A stretch of 5,886 bases of DNA from assembly GCA_011049465.1 (NCBI GenBank), contig DSBP01000103.1, forward strand, positions 1 to 5,886, given 5' to 3'. Source of the DNA: a bacterium (GTDB lineage Bacteria > Oederibacteriota > PGYV01 > DSBP01). The position numbers and the translations under genes were made by a program. The stretch's first letter is position 1. Each line of letters begins with the position of its first letter. Positions 5,491 to 5,886 of the stretch are shown in pieces. The notes under the pieces were generated by a model, which saw only the letters and a program-made list of their open reading frames with translations, ran no database searches and was not told the origin of the DNA.

Positions 5491-5886
5491 TTGAAACTTA
5501 AAGGACTGGAAATGTTCGGATTTAAATCGTTTGCGGATAAAACACGGCTGAAGTTCGGAGACGGAATAACGATTGTTGTGGGCCCGAACGGTTCGGGAAA
5601 GAGCAACATATTTGATGCCGTAAAATGGGTTTTGGGAACGCAGAGCGCAAAATCACTCCGGGGAAGCAGGATGGAGGATGTCATATTTGTAGGTTCAGAT
5701 GACAGAAAAACACTTGGAATGGCAGAGGTTTCCATAGTACTTGATAACTCGGGGAAGACCATAAATATGGATTATTCGGAAGTTAAAGTCACGAGAAGGC
5801 TTTACAGGTCCGGAGAAAGCGAATACTTTATAAATGACAATCAGGTAAGATTGAAAGATATAATTGAACTTTTTATGGATACGGGC
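5491..5886 (+). CDS. smc: Chromosome segregation protein SMC, N-terminal part (3'-partial)
   Basis: SMC is the condensin ATPase that compacts and separates the chromosome. Only the first 132 codons are present; the frame is open to the window end. The opening KLKGLEMFGFKSFADKTRL is the family signature. The Walker A P-loop GPNGSGKSN lies at residues 31-39 (Lys37), followed by FDAVKWVLGTQSAKSLRG and MEDVIFVGS, the usual head-domain sequence. RLYRSGESEYFINDNQVRLKDI then leads into ELFMDTG, just before the family's DTG(L/I)G. The start is taken as TTG at 5491. The codon before it in this frame is the aminotransferase TGA, and the next ATG (5512) would delete the first beta strand. GGAG at 5480-5483 is 7 bases upstream. 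Upstream and downstream genes share a frame and are separated only by TGA. RecN and Rad50 are excluded by the FGFKSFAD opening and the residues after Walker A. Confidence 0.96.
   Translation, partial: MKLKGLEMFGFKSFADKTRLKFGDGITIVVGPNGSGKSNIFDAVKWVLGTQSAKSLRGSRMEDVIFVGSDDRKTLGMAEVSIVLDNSGKTINMDYSEVKVTRRLYRSGESEYFINDNQVRLKDIIELFMDTG

Noticed and set aside
5583..5597. Inverted repeat CCCGAA/TTCGGG in smc
   Set aside because: It lies in the codons of the Walker A motif (GPNGSGK), where protein constraint explains the sequence. The stem is only 6 bp and no T-run follows.
1..5886. Recoded TGA (for example TGA as Gly or Trp)
   Set aside because: TGA ends ompH, lpxD, fabZ, lpxA and the aminotransferase at normal family lengths, and tryptophan is coded by TGG (for example in FabZ and SMC), so the standard code holds.

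Overview
The window is a compact, single-strand gene cluster for the outer membrane of a diderm (Gram-negative type) bacterium. Eight genes read rightward with almost no space between them. In order they are: an OmpH/Skp-like periplasmic chaperone (5' end outside the window), lpxD, lpxC, fabZ, lpxA, lpxI, a DegT/DnrJ/EryC1-type PLP aminotransferase, and the first 132 codons of smc. The largest gap is 25 bases (4359-4383). No stretch of 300 bases lacks a gene, and I see no tRNA, rRNA, mobile element, CRISPR array, clear promoter or intrinsic terminator. The simplest reading is one transcription unit that starts upstream of the window and continues past its end.

Functionally, lpxA, lpxC, lpxD and lpxI are the first four committed steps of lipid A synthesis: UDP-GlcNAc acylation, deacetylation, second acylation, then cleavage to 2,3-diacylglucosamine-1-phosphate. 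FabZ supplies the beta-hydroxyacyl-ACP dehydration step, which competes for the same 3-hydroxyacyl-ACP pool used by LpxA and LpxD. The OmpH/Skp protein escorts outer-membrane proteins through the periplasm. The catalytic residues known for LpxA, LpxC, LpxD and FabZ are all present, so these look like working enzymes. Step four uses LpxI rather than LpxH or LpxG. LpxB, LpxK and the Kdo transferase are not in the window. The aminotransferase has its PLP lysine, but its sugar substrate cannot be read from sequence. Its position raises the possibility of an amino-sugar modification of lipid A or another surface glycan. The final gene is the chromosome-condensation ATPase SMC.

Organism: the gene order, LpxI, mid-range GC (my impression, not counted), frequent ATA isoleucine and AGA/AGG arginine codons, and a TTG start would fit a deep-branching diderm candidate phylum such as Omnitrophota or Elusimicrobiota relatives. 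This placement is an inference with low confidence. TGA acts as a stop in at least six genes, so the standard bacterial code applies.

I do not see a new biological system here. The points most worth checking are the aminotransferase inside a lipid A operon, the in-frame TGA-TTG junction into smc, an A7 run that could shift lpxD into lpxC, a 9-bp perfect hairpin early in lpxD, and two start-codon questions (fabZ and lpxA).
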